This document shows, in pieces, positions 10,320 through 17,802 of a DNA stretch of 64,000 nt. This DNA comes from Chitinophaga sp. YR573. GTDB lineage: Bacteria > Bacteroidota > Bacteroidia > Chitinophagales > Chitinophagaceae. The notes under the pieces are model-generated. The model was given only the letters and a program-made list of their open reading frames with translations. It was not told the DNA's origin and searched no databases. Every line of letters starts with the position of its first letter. Position 1 is the stretch's first letter. The translations under genes were made by a program, and so were the position numbers. The stretch covers positions 3,570,803 through 3,634,802 of the forward strand of contig NZ_FOJF01000001.1 in the NCBI RefSeq assembly GCF_900110995.1. The letters run 5' to 3'.

Positions 10320-12065
10320 ATGAAAATATTAATTTCAGGTCTGGTGCTTTGCATAAGCCTGTGCGCATGTAGTAAGATATTTGATATAAAGCCAGAGGAA
10401 ACCCTGGACCATTCACAGACGTACCGGGATGTACATGATGCAGATGCTGCTGTAGTAGGTATTTATGGTAAAGTGATCTCGCTTGCCGGAAGGTTGGTAA
10501 TTTTAAATGAATTAAGGGGAGATCTGGTGGATGTAACGCCGTCGGCTAATGGTAAATACTTGCAGCAGTTAAGTACACATAGCGTAACTGCTGATAATCC
10601 TTATGCAGATCCCAGACCTTTTTATGAAGTGATTCTCAACTGCAATGATGCACTTTCTAATTTTGACGTGATGCTGAAGGATAAGAGAATGACTGTGGAT
10701 GAGTATGGCCTGCGATATTCTACTGTAGGTGCTATCCGTTCCTGGTTATATCTGCAGCTGGGGATTCAGTATGGGACTATTCCTTATGTTACTGATCCGT
10801 TGTCTAATGTAAATGACCTGAAAGATGCAGCTAAGTTCCCGAGAGTAACGTTTGATGAACTGCTGGATAAGCTGCTGGCATTTACAGAAGCTTTACCTTA
10901 TAAATTACCTTTTCCGGCAGGGACTTCTTTGTTAACTACTGTAGATGCTTATAACACGGAGAAGTTTTTCATCAATATAAAATGTTTCCTGGGAGATCTT
11001 TATCTGTGGAAAGGTAATTATGTGCAGGCTGCGATTAATTACCAGTACATGATGAACTATGGGGATGTGTTGTATCCTGCAAAGAACAGTGAGCAATGGT
11101 ATGAAACTTATAAGCTGGCTTATACGGCTAATCTCACCGGTGGCAACTGGCGTAATATTTTCAGTCAGCCTTATGGTGAGCGGTATTCGAATTATGAGAT
11201 TATCTGGGACCTTCCTTTTGATAAGAACTTTGATCCTCCTAATCCTTTTATAGACCTCTTTGATAATACAAAAGGAAGTTATCAGCTGAAACCTTCTGCG
11301 CTGGCTGTTAAAAACTGGAATGACCAGATACGTGCAGGCGATGCGGTAGGGAATAATACACCTGTTGATCTTAGAGGTCCGGGTGCTTCCTGGAAGATGA
11401 GTGGCGGATCTCCTGTCATTAATAAGTTTACTTACAACTTTAATCCTTTATTACCTTTTGAAACAAATGGCAAATGGATATTGTATCGTGCTGCTATGTT
11501 ACATCTGCGGTATGCAGAAGCTGCTAACCGGGAAGGCAGGGATAAGCTGGCGTATGCGTTGCTGAATAACGGTATTAAAAATACGTATGATCCTGTTTAT
11601 ATGGCCACAGGTGTGAGTGGAGGGGAAGGACGTAATGTAACAGACATAGAACAGACACATGATGTGCCTCCTTATGATTTTGATGCGAGGGACGGGAACT
11701 ATCCTCAATACAGGAATACCTGGTATCGTAATACGGGTATCAGAGGACGTGTGGCTTTGAAGCCGGCATTGATCGATTCTGCCAGTTATTTCGATATGAA
11801 TAGCAAAGAGGTTATAGACAGGGCCGGATTGATTCTTTTTATGGAGGATAAGCTGATTGCTGAAGATGGACTGGAGCTGGCATTTGAAGGTAACCGCTGG
11901 GCGGATTTGTTACGTATTGCATTAAGGCGGCAGGGAAGTGATCCTGCTTATTTAGCGAATAAAATAGCGGCTAAGTTTGAGGCAGCGAATGATGGAATGG
12001 CAGGAGCGGTGAGATCTGCTTTGATGGATAAGCAGAACTGGTATCTGCCTTTCAGGTGGGAATAG
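10320..12065 (+). CDS. SusD/RagB-family nutrient-binding lipoprotein
   Basis: About 581 aa when read from the ATG at 10320. An in-frame ATG at 10293 would overlap the upstream susC end and add nine hydrophilic residues before the signal, so the inner start is preferred. The lipobox is CACSKIF, followed by the SusD entry motif FDIKPEETL. The C-terminal part contains IAEDGLELAFEGNRWADLLRIALRR and the closing QNWYLPFRWE. It is longer than the first SusD of the locus because of a large insert around residues 270-400, which may shape its binding surface. It partners the SusC immediately upstream. Confidence 0.95.
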   Translation: MKILISGLVLCISLCACSKIFDIKPEETLDHSQTYRDVHDADAAVVGIYGKVISLAGRLVILNELRGDLVDVTPSANGKYLQQLSTHSVTADNPYADPRPFYEVILNCNDALSNFDVMLKDKRMTVDEYGLRYSTVGAIRSWLYLQLGIQYGTIPYVTDPLSNVNDLKDAAKFPRVTFDELLDKLLAFTEALPYKLPFPAGTSLLTTVDAYNTEKFFINIKCFLGDLYLWKGNYVQAAINYQYMMNYGDVLYPAKNSEQWYETYKLAYTANLTGGNWRNIFSQPYGERYSNYEIIWDLPFDKNFDPPNPFIDLFDNTKGSYQLKPSALAVKNWNDQIRAGDAVGNNTPVDLRGPGASWKMSGGSPVINKFTYNFNPLLPFETNGKWILYRAAMLHLRYAEAANREGRDKLAYALLNNGIKNTYDPVYMATGVSGGEGRNVTDIEQTHDVPPYDFDARDGNYPQYRNTWYRNTGIRGRVALKPALIDSASYFDMNSKEVIDRAGLILFMEDKLIAEDGLELAFEGNRWADLLRIALRRQGSDPAYLANKIAAKFEAANDGMAGAVRSALMDKQNWYLPFRWE

Positions 12066-12068
12066 AGG

Positions 12069-12098
12069 TGTATGATTTTACAGGGAATTGTATGATTT
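12069..12098 (+). promoter_or_regulatory. 10-bp direct repeats upstream of the PL11 lyase gene
   Basis: TGTATGATTT occurs exactly twice, at 12069-12078 and 12089-12098. The spacing is 20 bp start to start, which is two helical turns on one DNA face. The repeats fill the 74-nt gap between susD and the lyase gene. A TACCTTAG at 12126-12133 resembles the Bacteroidota -7 element but sits only 6 nt before the ATG. The repeats look like a tandem activator site. No regulator can be assigned from this window. Confidence 0.45.
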
Positions 12099-12139
12099 GC
12101 CATTCCTGCGACTTTCAACGGATGTTACCTTAGCGACTT

Positions 12140-13954
12140 ATGAAGCAGTTACTTATAGTTATTTTCCTGTGTTATTTATTACCGGTTAACGCGCAGCGGT
12201 TAATGGAAAACCTTGATCGTGGTGTTATTGCTGTTTACCAGGGGCACGGGAAAGTGTATGTGGGTTGGAGAATGTTAGGCACCGATCCTGAAAATATAGC
12301 TTTTAATGTGTACCGGAAAACCGGTACTAATACAGTAAAGCTAAATGCAAGACCTGTTACAGAAAGTACGAATTATATAGATAACTATGTAAGCGGAGCG
12401 GAATACTTTGTAAAGACTCTTTTACAAGGAAAGGAATCTGCTACCCTTGGCAGTTATACCTTAAAAGATACCTTGTCCTATTTATCCATCCCTTTAAAAA
12501 CACCCCCTGGTTACACGCCCAATGATGTTTCTGTTGGAGACTTAGATGGAGATGGTCAGTACGATATTATCTTACATCAGACCGGCCGTGGCCGGGATAA
12601 TGCTTCTCCCGGTATTACAGATCCGTCCATCTTCCAGGCATATAAATTAGATGGTACTTTCTTATGGGAGATTAACCTGGGAAAGAATATCCGTGAAGGA
12701 GCGCATTATACACAATTCATGGTATACGATCTTGATGGAGATGGTATCGCGGAGTTTGCCTGCAAAACAGCAGATGGTACAATTGATGGCATTGGTAAAA
12801 TAATAGGAGATAGCAGCAAAGACTGGAGAGAGCTTACCCCCAACACCCCTAAATATGGCAAAATCCTTAGCGGCCCGGAATACTTTACCATATTCAGTGG
12901 TCGCACTGGCGAAGCGCTGGCTACCACAGATTACATTCCCGCAAGGGGAGATATAGGCAGCTGGGGTGGAATTGGAGGTAACGGTAAGAATGACAATACC
13001 GGTAACAGAGTAGACCGCTTTACAGCCTGTGTTGCATATTTAGATGGTGTACATCCGAGTGTAATCATGTGCCGGGGATATTATGGCAGGATTGTGATGG
13101 CTGCCTGGGATTGGCGTGGTGGCAAATTGACTTCCCGTTGGGTATATGATTCCAATGGCACACTATTTTCCGGTATGGGAAATCATAACTTAAGTGTAGC
13201 GGATGTAGATGGTGATGGGAAGGATGAGATTATTTACGGGTCTATGTGTGTAGATGATAATGGCCACGGTTTATATACCACAGGGCTACGTCATGGTGAT
13301 GCGATTCACGTAGGAGACCTTGACCTGGATCATAAAGGATTGGAAGTATTCGGTATTCATGAAATAGAAGAAGGAACAAAAGGCCCGGGAGCTGCAGTAT
13401 ACGATGCCAAAACAGGAGAAATCCTTTTTAAAGGATCTATGGATAAAGATGTGGGAAGAGGAGTAGCGGAGAATATTGATCCTGATAGAAAAGGGGCACA
13501 GATGTGGTGGTCTGGCTCAAAGGAATTGTACGATATCAAAGGCAATGTGATAGGAGAGGCGCCCAAATCAGTTAATTTTTTAATCTGGTGGGATGGGGAT
13601 CTTTCACGTGAACTATTAGATGGTAATCATATTGATAAATATAAAACCGGCAGAATCTTCACAGCTGACGGATGTATCTCTAACAATGGCACAAAATCCA
13701 CGCCTGCACTTAGTGCGGATATCTTAGGAGACTGGCGGGAAGAGTTAATATTACGCAGCAGCGATAACCAAAGTTTAAGAATCTATACGACCACTATCCC
13801 TACTAAATACAAAATGCCAACCCTAATGCACGACCCGCAATACAGGTTAAGCATCGCCTGGCAGAATGTGGGTTATAACCAACCTCCACATACCGGGTTT
13901 TATTTGGGTACAGGCATGAAGAAGGCGGTAAAGCTAGATATTAAGATAAAATGA
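12140..13954 (+). CDS. Rhamnogalacturonan lyase, polysaccharide lyase family 11
   Basis: A 604-aa secreted enzyme with signal peptide (cleavage likely after VNAQ, residue ~19). The mature start LMENLDRGVIAVYQGHGKVYVGWRML is typical of PL11 rhamnogalacturonan endo/exolyases of the YesW/YesX type. These cut the rhamnose-galacturonate backbone of pectin RG-I by beta-elimination. The calcium-binding DxDGDG loops of the eight-bladed propeller are visible near residues 134 (DLDGDGQYD), 196 (DLDGDGIAE) and 355 (DVDGDGKDE). The C-terminal SADILGDWREELILR and PHTGFYLG blocks are also characteristic. Length fits the family. It closes the susCD-FAS1 locus, so it probably makes the oligomers imported by the upstream receptors. 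Confidence 0.93.
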   Translation: MKQLLIVIFLCYLLPVNAQRLMENLDRGVIAVYQGHGKVYVGWRMLGTDPENIAFNVYRKTGTNTVKLNARPVTESTNYIDNYVSGAEYFVKTLLQGKESATLGSYTLKDTLSYLSIPLKTPPGYTPNDVSVGDLDGDGQYDIILHQTGRGRDNASPGITDPSIFQAYKLDGTFLWEINLGKNIREGAHYTQFMVYDLDGDGIAEFACKTADGTIDGIGKIIGDSSKDWRELTPNTPKYGKILSGPEYFTIFSGRTGEALATTDYIPARGDIGSWGGIGGNGKNDNTGNRVDRFTACVAYLDGVHPSVIMCRGYYGRIVMAAWDWRGGKLTSRWVYDSNGTLFSGMGNHNLSVADVDGDGKDEIIYGSMCVDDNGHGLYTTGLRHGDAIHVGDLDLDHKGLEVFGIHEIEEGTKGPGAAVYDAKTGEILFKGSMDKDVGRGVAENIDPDRKGAQMWWSGSKELYDIKGNVIGEAPKSVNFLIWWDGDLSRELLDGNHIDKYKTGRIFTADGCISNNGTKSTPALSADILGDWREELILRSSDNQSLRIYTTTIPTKYKMPTLMHDPQYRLSIAWQNVGYNQPPHTGFYLGTGMKKAVKLDIKIK

Positions 13955-13980
13955 TTACCAATTGGAAGTTGTATATCTGG

Positions 13981-14000
13981 AATCACACAATACTGTGATT
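13981..14000. terminator. Small hairpin between convergent genes
   Basis: AATCACA and TGTGATT form a 7-bp inverted repeat around a 6-nt loop, between the end of the lyase gene and the end of the minus-strand nuclease-like gene. There is no clear T tract, so a terminator role is plausible but weak. Confidence 0.35.
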
Positions 14001-14006
14001 AGGTTA

Positions 14007-14504
14007 TTAAATTGAGATCTTCTGTTCAATATTTAAGATCAAACCTGTTGCATCCTTAAATTTTTGGATATCAATTATGTAATTACTATTAGATCGGGGT
14101 CTAAGATTATTTGATATATATGCTTCAACCTTTGTGTAATTATTTATATCATAGGTCTTTGAAAATGCTTCAATGGTTGTTGTAAGTTGTTTCCGGCCTT
14201 TGCCTAACCAGCCACTTCCAGTTCTATCCTTTAGTTCTACAAAAGTTAAATTATTATCATAATGTAATATGCCATCACATCTGTTCTCTTTTGTTCCATC
14301 TTCTCTTAAAATTTCCACACAATGATCAATTGCATAGAAATCTACATCTTTATTATCTGGATTGTCTACTATTGCGATCCACTTTGAAAAGTCGTCTTCA
14401 TTAATATATGCTGGATTCTCGGCAGGCGGAGGATCATCACAAAGTCCAAATTCATTAGTATTTGATTCAGTTTTACAACTAGCCTCGAAAAAGTTTATTG
14501 ACAT
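14007..14504 (-). CDS. Small PD-(D/E)XK-like nuclease candidate, partner of the upstream ATPase
   Basis: A 165-aa protein I cannot place in a named family. Its central part reads RCDGILHYDNNLTFVELKDR: Asp77, then Glu90-Leu-Lys92 after 12 intervening residues. A Lys-Gln-Leu (Gln106) follows on what looks like the next helix. This is the D-(E)xK-Q arrangement of the PD-(D/E)XK restriction-endonuclease fold, so a DNA- or RNA-cleaving role is suggested. Its ATG lies inside the last codons of the ATPase gene (ATGTCAATAA, 10-nt overlap), implying coupled translation and a shared complex. There is no signal peptide or membrane segment, so it should be cytoplasmic. The base composition is much more AT-rich than the flanking genes. 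The nuclease assignment rests on motif spacing only. Confidence 0.6.
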   Translation of the reverse strand: MSINFFEASCKTESNTNEFGLCDDPPPAENPAYINEDDFSKWIAIVDNPDNKDVDFYAIDHCVEILREDGTKENRCDGILHYDNNLTFVELKDRTGSGWLGKGRKQLTTTIEAFSKTYDINNYTKVEAYISNNLRPRSNSNYIIDIQKFKDATGLILNIEQKISI

Positions 14505-15748
14505 GATTCTTCAATTGCTATTAATTCAGTAAATAATTGATTACTCTCTTCTAATTTATCATTAAGATAATTTTCATCAGAAGGTAACCCTTTATAATCA
14601 CCTAATTTAATTATTTTTCCTTGATCATCTAATTCATAAATAACTAAATCTTCTGGTGATAAAACTGAATCTAAAGGAACTATTTCGTTTAGTTTATTTT
14701 GTAATTCGTCTTTATTACTGGCATTATTAATTTTGTTTAGCACTGAATTTGCTTTTACTGCTAATGTCAGATAATTGATGATATATGGACTATGTGTTGT
14801 TAAGATTAATTCACTACCCTCATTAAGATTTGTAAAGTCTATGAGACTATTGAGCATTTGCCTTTGTGAGCTAGGGAAGAGATTTTGTTCAGGTTCTTCA
14901 ACGATGTTAATAAATATTGACTTATTAAGTTGAAAGAAGGACGTGTATAAAGTACTTAAATCTTCCTCATTTATTTTATTTTTTCTAATAAGATCTGTAA
15001 GCTTATTTTTTAATAAACTCCATTGATCGCGATTAGAATGGGAAGAATTATCTCTTTGCTTTTTTACTGAATAAGCAAGGTATCTGGAAACTAAAAACAG
15101 AGGTATCAAGGATTGAAATCCACTTGAAGCTTCTGTCAACTTTACCTTATAATTATCACCACTTATACTTACGATATCATCTAAATCATTATACTCTACT
15201 TTTATTTTATTTATTGGTAGTGCAACGGATTCTTTTATTTCACGTTTTGCATTATCAAACTCGGTTAAAAAGTCTACTAATGGATCAGAAGAAAGTTTTA
15301 TAAGCCTTGCATTATTAATAGTACTGATAAAATTTCTTTCAGCAGGAACATACATTATCTGAGGGTGAAAATAAAAATCTGGCTCATTTCTTTTCTTGAC
15401 ATAGAATTTTCCATTCTTATAAGTTAGATGATAAGCATTTCCCTCATATTCTATTTCAGTATTGTCAACCCCATCTGATCCCTTGAAATAATTTTCAAGC
15501 CTGTGATAGGCACAACATCTTTCCATGAATTTGTTACCATCTGTAAACTCTGTTTCCTCATAGTCTCCTCTTACCAAAACTTTCTCAATCCAGGTAAGTG
15601 TGGAAATTAGCTTTGCCACAGTACTCTTACCAGAACCCTGAGTTCCAATAAAAACGGTTACTTTTTTAATATCCATCCATTCGTTACTGTCCTCACCAGT
15701 AAATCCTTCTTTAATTGGACCGAATTTTTTGATTTTTATTTTACTCAT
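14495..15748 (-). CDS. ABC/OLD-like AAA ATPase (AAA_15/AAA_21 type), defence-system candidate
   Basis: A 417-aa cytoplasmic ATPase. It shows Walker A GTQGSGKST (residues 35-43), a conserved YVPAERNF block (133-140), an ABC-signature-like EASSGFQS (206-213), Walker B FINIVEEPE (279-287) and an H-loop TTHS (317-320). This is the arrangement of RecF/SMC/OLD-like ATPases used in anti-phage systems such as Septu (PtuA), PARIS (AriA) and Gabija. Unlike OLD and GajA it ends about 95 residues after the H-loop with no TOPRIM nuclease domain, so any catalytic activity would come from the overlapping small gene. An XRE regulator lies 57 nt upstream on the same strand. AT-rich, unlike its neighbours, which suggests horizontal transfer. 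Confidence 0.88.
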   Translation of the reverse strand: MSKIKIKKFGPIKEGFTGEDSNEWMDIKKVTVFIGTQGSGKSTVAKLISTLTWIEKVLVRGDYEETEFTDGNKFMERCCAYHRLENYFKGSDGVDNTEIEYEGNAYHLTYKNGKFYVKKRNEPDFYFHPQIMYVPAERNFISTINNARLIKLSSDPLVDFLTEFDNAKREIKESVALPINKIKVEYNDLDDIVSISGDNYKVKLTEASSGFQSLIPLFLVSRYLAYSVKKQRDNSSHSNRDQWSLLKNKLTDLIRKNKINEEDLSTLYTSFFQLNKSIFINIVEEPEQNLFPSSQRQMLNSLIDFTNLNEGSELILTTHSPYIINYLTLAVKANSVLNKINNASNKDELQNKLNEIVPLDSVLSPEDLVIYELDDQGKIIKLGDYKGLPSDENYLNDKLEESNQLFTELIAIEESCQ

Positions 15749-15805
15749 ATTTCAACCTTGTGAGCTAAGTTAGGAGAAAAGGCTACTTATGCCAAATGTT
15801 GTATT

Positions 15806-16018
15806 TTATCCTTGTTTCCTTAATACTAATAAATCCCGCGCTTCAACATCTAGTGCCTCTGCTATGGCGAATAATGTTTCTACTGTTGGTTGCATTGTAT
15901 TTGTACACCACTTGGAAACCGATGTCCTGTTTACATCCAATGTTTCGGCAAGCCAATTATTGGTTTTACCCTTTTCTGCCAGGACTGCTTTTATTCTGTT
16001 GAAGACTTTATCGCTCAT
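15806..16018 (-). CDS. XRE/Cro-family repressor of the ATPase-nuclease operon
   Basis: A 70-aa protein that is almost entirely one helix-turn-helix domain, with NWLAETLDVNRTSVSKWCTNTMQPTVETLFAIAEAL as the core. This form is typical of phage and defence-island Cro/C-type regulators. It is the first gene of the minus-strand operon and starts 5 nt from a 15-bp palindrome (16023-16037). A second copy of that palindrome sits at the other end of the divergent intergenic region. It therefore probably represses itself, the ATPase-nuclease genes and the divergent small gene. Function as repressor is inferred from this layout. Confidence 0.85.
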   Translation of the reverse strand: MSDKVFNRIKAVLAEKGKTNNWLAETLDVNRTSVSKWCTNTMQPTVETLFAIAEALDVEARDLLVLRKQG

Positions 16019-16022
16019 AATG

Positions 16023-16037
16023 TTGCTTTAAAAGCAT
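16023..16037. promoter_or_regulatory. Operator palindrome next to the XRE gene start
   Basis: TTGCTTTAAAAGCAT is a palindrome around a central A, with six of seven arm pairs matching. It begins 5 nt upstream of the XRE repressor ATG. It matches the copy at 16127-16141 at 13 of 15 positions. Confidence 0.65.
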
Positions 16038-16126
16038 ATTTCTTCAATTTAAGCAGATTGTATTTATTGTGACACAGGTGTTTGTATATTAATAAGCGAA
16101 ATATTTTGTGTAAAAGTAGTTATAAA

Positions 16127-16141
16127 TTGCTTTTAAAGCAA
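16127..16141. promoter_or_regulatory. Second operator palindrome, upstream of the divergent small gene
   Basis: TTGCTTTTAAAGCAA is a perfect 7+1+7 palindrome ending 32 nt before the ATG at 16174. Together with 16023-16037 it brackets the divergent promoter region, as expected for a Cro/C-type switch. A degenerate third copy may lie near 16044-16056. Confidence 0.65.
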
Positions 16142-16173
16142 AATATATGTATGTTTGAATAAATCTATTGTTT

Positions 16174-16482
16174 ATGGAATCCACAGAAATAATATCCTCA
16201 TCTTTCTTCCATTTTACTCATCTAAATGAGCAGGAATTAAAGCATCCGGAATTAGCAATTAACAAGTTCTGCGAGCTATTTCCTCTGGCAGAAATTCGTC
16301 AGACGCTTGGGCTATGGCTTAATGAAACCCTGGCAGCGCAAGATACTTATTATGATAATGCAGAGAACAGGTCTAACCTGATGCTTGTTTATAATCAGTT
16401 GCTTTACCTGCTGGATGCTAATTATCTTTTGAACAAGCAACTGCAAGAGCCGGCAATAAATCAGGAATTTACTATTAGCTGA
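16174..16482 (+). CDS. Hypothetical 102-aa alpha-helical protein, divergent from the defence operon
   Basis: I do not recognise this protein. It is read from the ATG at 16174; an in-frame TTG six bases earlier is less likely. It is acidic and predicted helical, with leucine-rich stretches (LAINKFCELFPLAEIRQTLGLWLNETL and MLVYNQLLYLLDANYLLNKQLQ) and no signal peptide or Cys pairs. It is divergently placed from the XRE-ATPase-nuclease operon and shares its operator region. A HipB-like regulator follows 140 nt downstream. It could be an accessory or antagonist of the ATPase-nuclease pair, or simply islet cargo. Confidence 0.7.
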   Translation: MESTEIISSSFFHFTHLNEQELKHPELAINKFCELFPLAEIRQTLGLWLNETLAAQDTYYDNAENRSNLMLVYNQLLYLLDANYLLNKQLQEPAINQEFTIS

Positions 16483-16510
16483 TGCTCTATAAAAGAACAG
16501 TTTTTAATCC

Positions 16511-16614
16511 TATAGTGTGATTTCAGGTATAAAATCTAATTATCTGATGACTTAAAGTACCTGTAATCACACTATAAGATGATTTTTAGTATAAAAAGCC
16601 ATGATCGCATTATA
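16511..16614. promoter_or_regulatory. Operator cluster upstream of the HipB-like regulator
   Basis: The box TATAGTGTGAT at 16511-16521 is repeated exactly on the other strand at 16566-16576, as part of a 19-bp inverted repeat (16511-16529 and 16558-16576, 18 of 19 matching, 28-bp spacer). A third, minus-strand copy with two mismatches (TATAATGCGAT) lies at 16604-16614, 8 nt before the start codon. The two minus-strand copies are 38 bp apart. This is a typical autoregulatory array for an antitoxin-type XRE protein. Confidence 0.65.
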
Positions 16615-16622
16615 AACTAACT

Positions 16623-16868
16623 ATGTCAGTTAAGGAAATCGGACAAAGCATTAAATCGAGAAGAAAAGCATTGAGGATTACCCAACCAGATCTTGCACAA
16701 TTAGCAAAGGTAGGAGTTAATACCTTGTACAAAATCGAAAGAGGACAAGCAAATCCAACGATTGATATTATTGAGAAAATAACAACCGTATTAGGTCTGG
16801 AAATAAAAATAGGAGCGAAAGAATTAACTATGTATAATCAAAATAACGAAAAGATCGCTATTGAATGA
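16623..16868 (+). CDS. HipB-like XRE-family regulator (orphan antitoxin-type)
   Basis: An 81-aa protein with an N-terminal XRE helix-turn-helix (GQSIKSRRKALRITQPDLAQLAKVGVNTLYKIERGQANPTIDIIEKITTVLGLEI) and a short C-terminal beta tail. This is the HipB/y4mF pattern. HipB represses its own promoter and neutralises the kinase HipA. Here no hipA follows: a strong hairpin (16908-16950) and a convergent terC gene come next. It may be a remnant of a toxin-antitoxin pair or a stand-alone regulator. The operator cluster upstream is well preserved, which argues that the DNA-binding role is still under selection. Confidence 0.85.
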   Translation: MSVKEIGQSIKSRRKALRITQPDLAQLAKVGVNTLYKIERGQANPTIDIIEKITTVLGLEIKIGAKELTMYNQNNEKIAIE

Positions 16869-16907
16869 TATTATCTGAGATGATAAAATTGATCCAAACC
16901 TGTATAT

Positions 16908-16950
16908 AGACCAACAGCCTGTTCAAATCATTTGAACAGGCTGTTGGTCT
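16908..16950. terminator. Strong bidirectional hairpin terminator
   Basis: Positions 16908-16928 and 16930-16950 are perfect inverted repeats of 21 bp around a single C. The hairpin lies between the convergent HipB-like gene and terC, 40 nt after the former stop and 14 nt beyond the latter. It marks the right border of the AT-rich islet. Confidence 0.75.
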
Positions 16951-16964
16951 TATATGAGATTAGA

Positions 16965-17735
16965 TTACTGCTCCTTTTGTTTCAACTGCACCGCTTTACC
17001 TGCTGGTCTGATTTTCAGGTTTAGGATTTCGATGAATACGGAGAAGGCCATCGCGAAGTAGATGTATCCTTTTGGAATGTGCTGATCAAAGCTCTCTGCA
17101 AGGAGAGAGACGCCGATGAGAAGCAGGAAGGAGAGTGCCAGCATCTTTACAGTAGGATGTTTGTTGACGAAGTTGCTAATGCCTTCTGAGGCGATCAGCA
17201 TAACGCCTACTGCAATGACAACGGCTGCTATCATGATCTCGATATGGTCTGCCATACCGACAGCCGTGATGACAGAGTCTAAGGAGAACACAATATCGAG
17301 GAGTAAGATTTGTATGATGGTATGTGTGAAGCTGGTGACACGCACTTTCGTTTCCTCATGCTCGCTGCCTTCCAGCTTTTCATGGATCTCTGAAGTGCTT
17401 TTGTAGATGAGGAACAGTCCGCCTATTAAGAGAATGAGATCACGGCCGGAGATGGCAGTCATTTCCAGCCATTTTGGGTTTTGGATGCCGATCCATTCGC
17501 CCATGTTGAAAAGGGTGTTGGTGAGTGACATGATCCAGCTGATGGATAATAATAGCAAGACACGGATGAACATAGCCAGGGATAGGCCCAGGCGACGCGC
17601 CTTCTTCTGCTGGTTATCCGGTAGTTTACCGGAGAGAATAGAAATGAATACGATGTTGTCAATACCCAGTACGATTTCTAATACAGTTAAGGTCAAAAGG
17701 CTGATCAGGGAATCGACGGTAAAAAGAGTGTCCAT
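16965..17735 (-). CDS. TerC-family integral membrane protein
   Basis: About 256 aa read from the ATG at 17735 (MDTLFTVDSLISLLTLT); an upstream in-frame TTG would add seven residues. It has about seven hydrophobic segments and the family signature LEIVLGIDNIVFISIL near the N terminus, with the related DIVFSLDSVITAVGM in the second half. The acidic residues in these two helices are the conserved pair of TerC/YjbE-type proteins, which are linked to metal (especially manganese) export and to tellurite resistance. It stands alone between a terminator and a divergent HAD gene, so a housekeeping metal-homeostasis role is likely. The transported ion is not shown by the sequence. Confidence 0.92.
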   Translation of the reverse strand: MDTLFTVDSLISLLTLTVLEIVLGIDNIVFISILSGKLPDNQQKKARRLGLSLAMFIRVLLLLSISWIMSLTNTLFNMGEWIGIQNPKWLEMTAISGRDLILLIGGLFLIYKSTSEIHEKLEGSEHEETKVRVTSFTHTIIQILLLDIVFSLDSVITAVGMADHIEIMIAAVVIAVGVMLIASEGISNFVNKHPTVKMLALSFLLLIGVSLLAESFDQHIPKGYIYFAMAFSVFIEILNLKIRPAGKAVQLKQKEQ

Positions 17736-17802
17736 AGAAATAATTATGATTGTCAATTGTAGCTATCGCAAAATTTGATCCATTCTTATTGCAAATATTG
17801 GA

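Noticed and set aside
12126..12133. TACCTTAG as the -7 promoter element of the PL11 lyase gene
   Set aside because: It is one base off consensus, its nearest TTTG is 26 nt away instead of about 19-21, and it would leave almost no leader before the ATG. It is recorded only as a weak possibility.
16623..16868. Complete hipBA toxin-antitoxin pair
   Set aside because: No hipA-like kinase or other toxin frame follows; a terminator and the convergent terC gene come directly after.
13955..16960. Insertion sequence or integrated element with attachment-site repeats
   Set aside because: No transposase or integrase, and I could not find matching direct repeats at the islet edges by eye.
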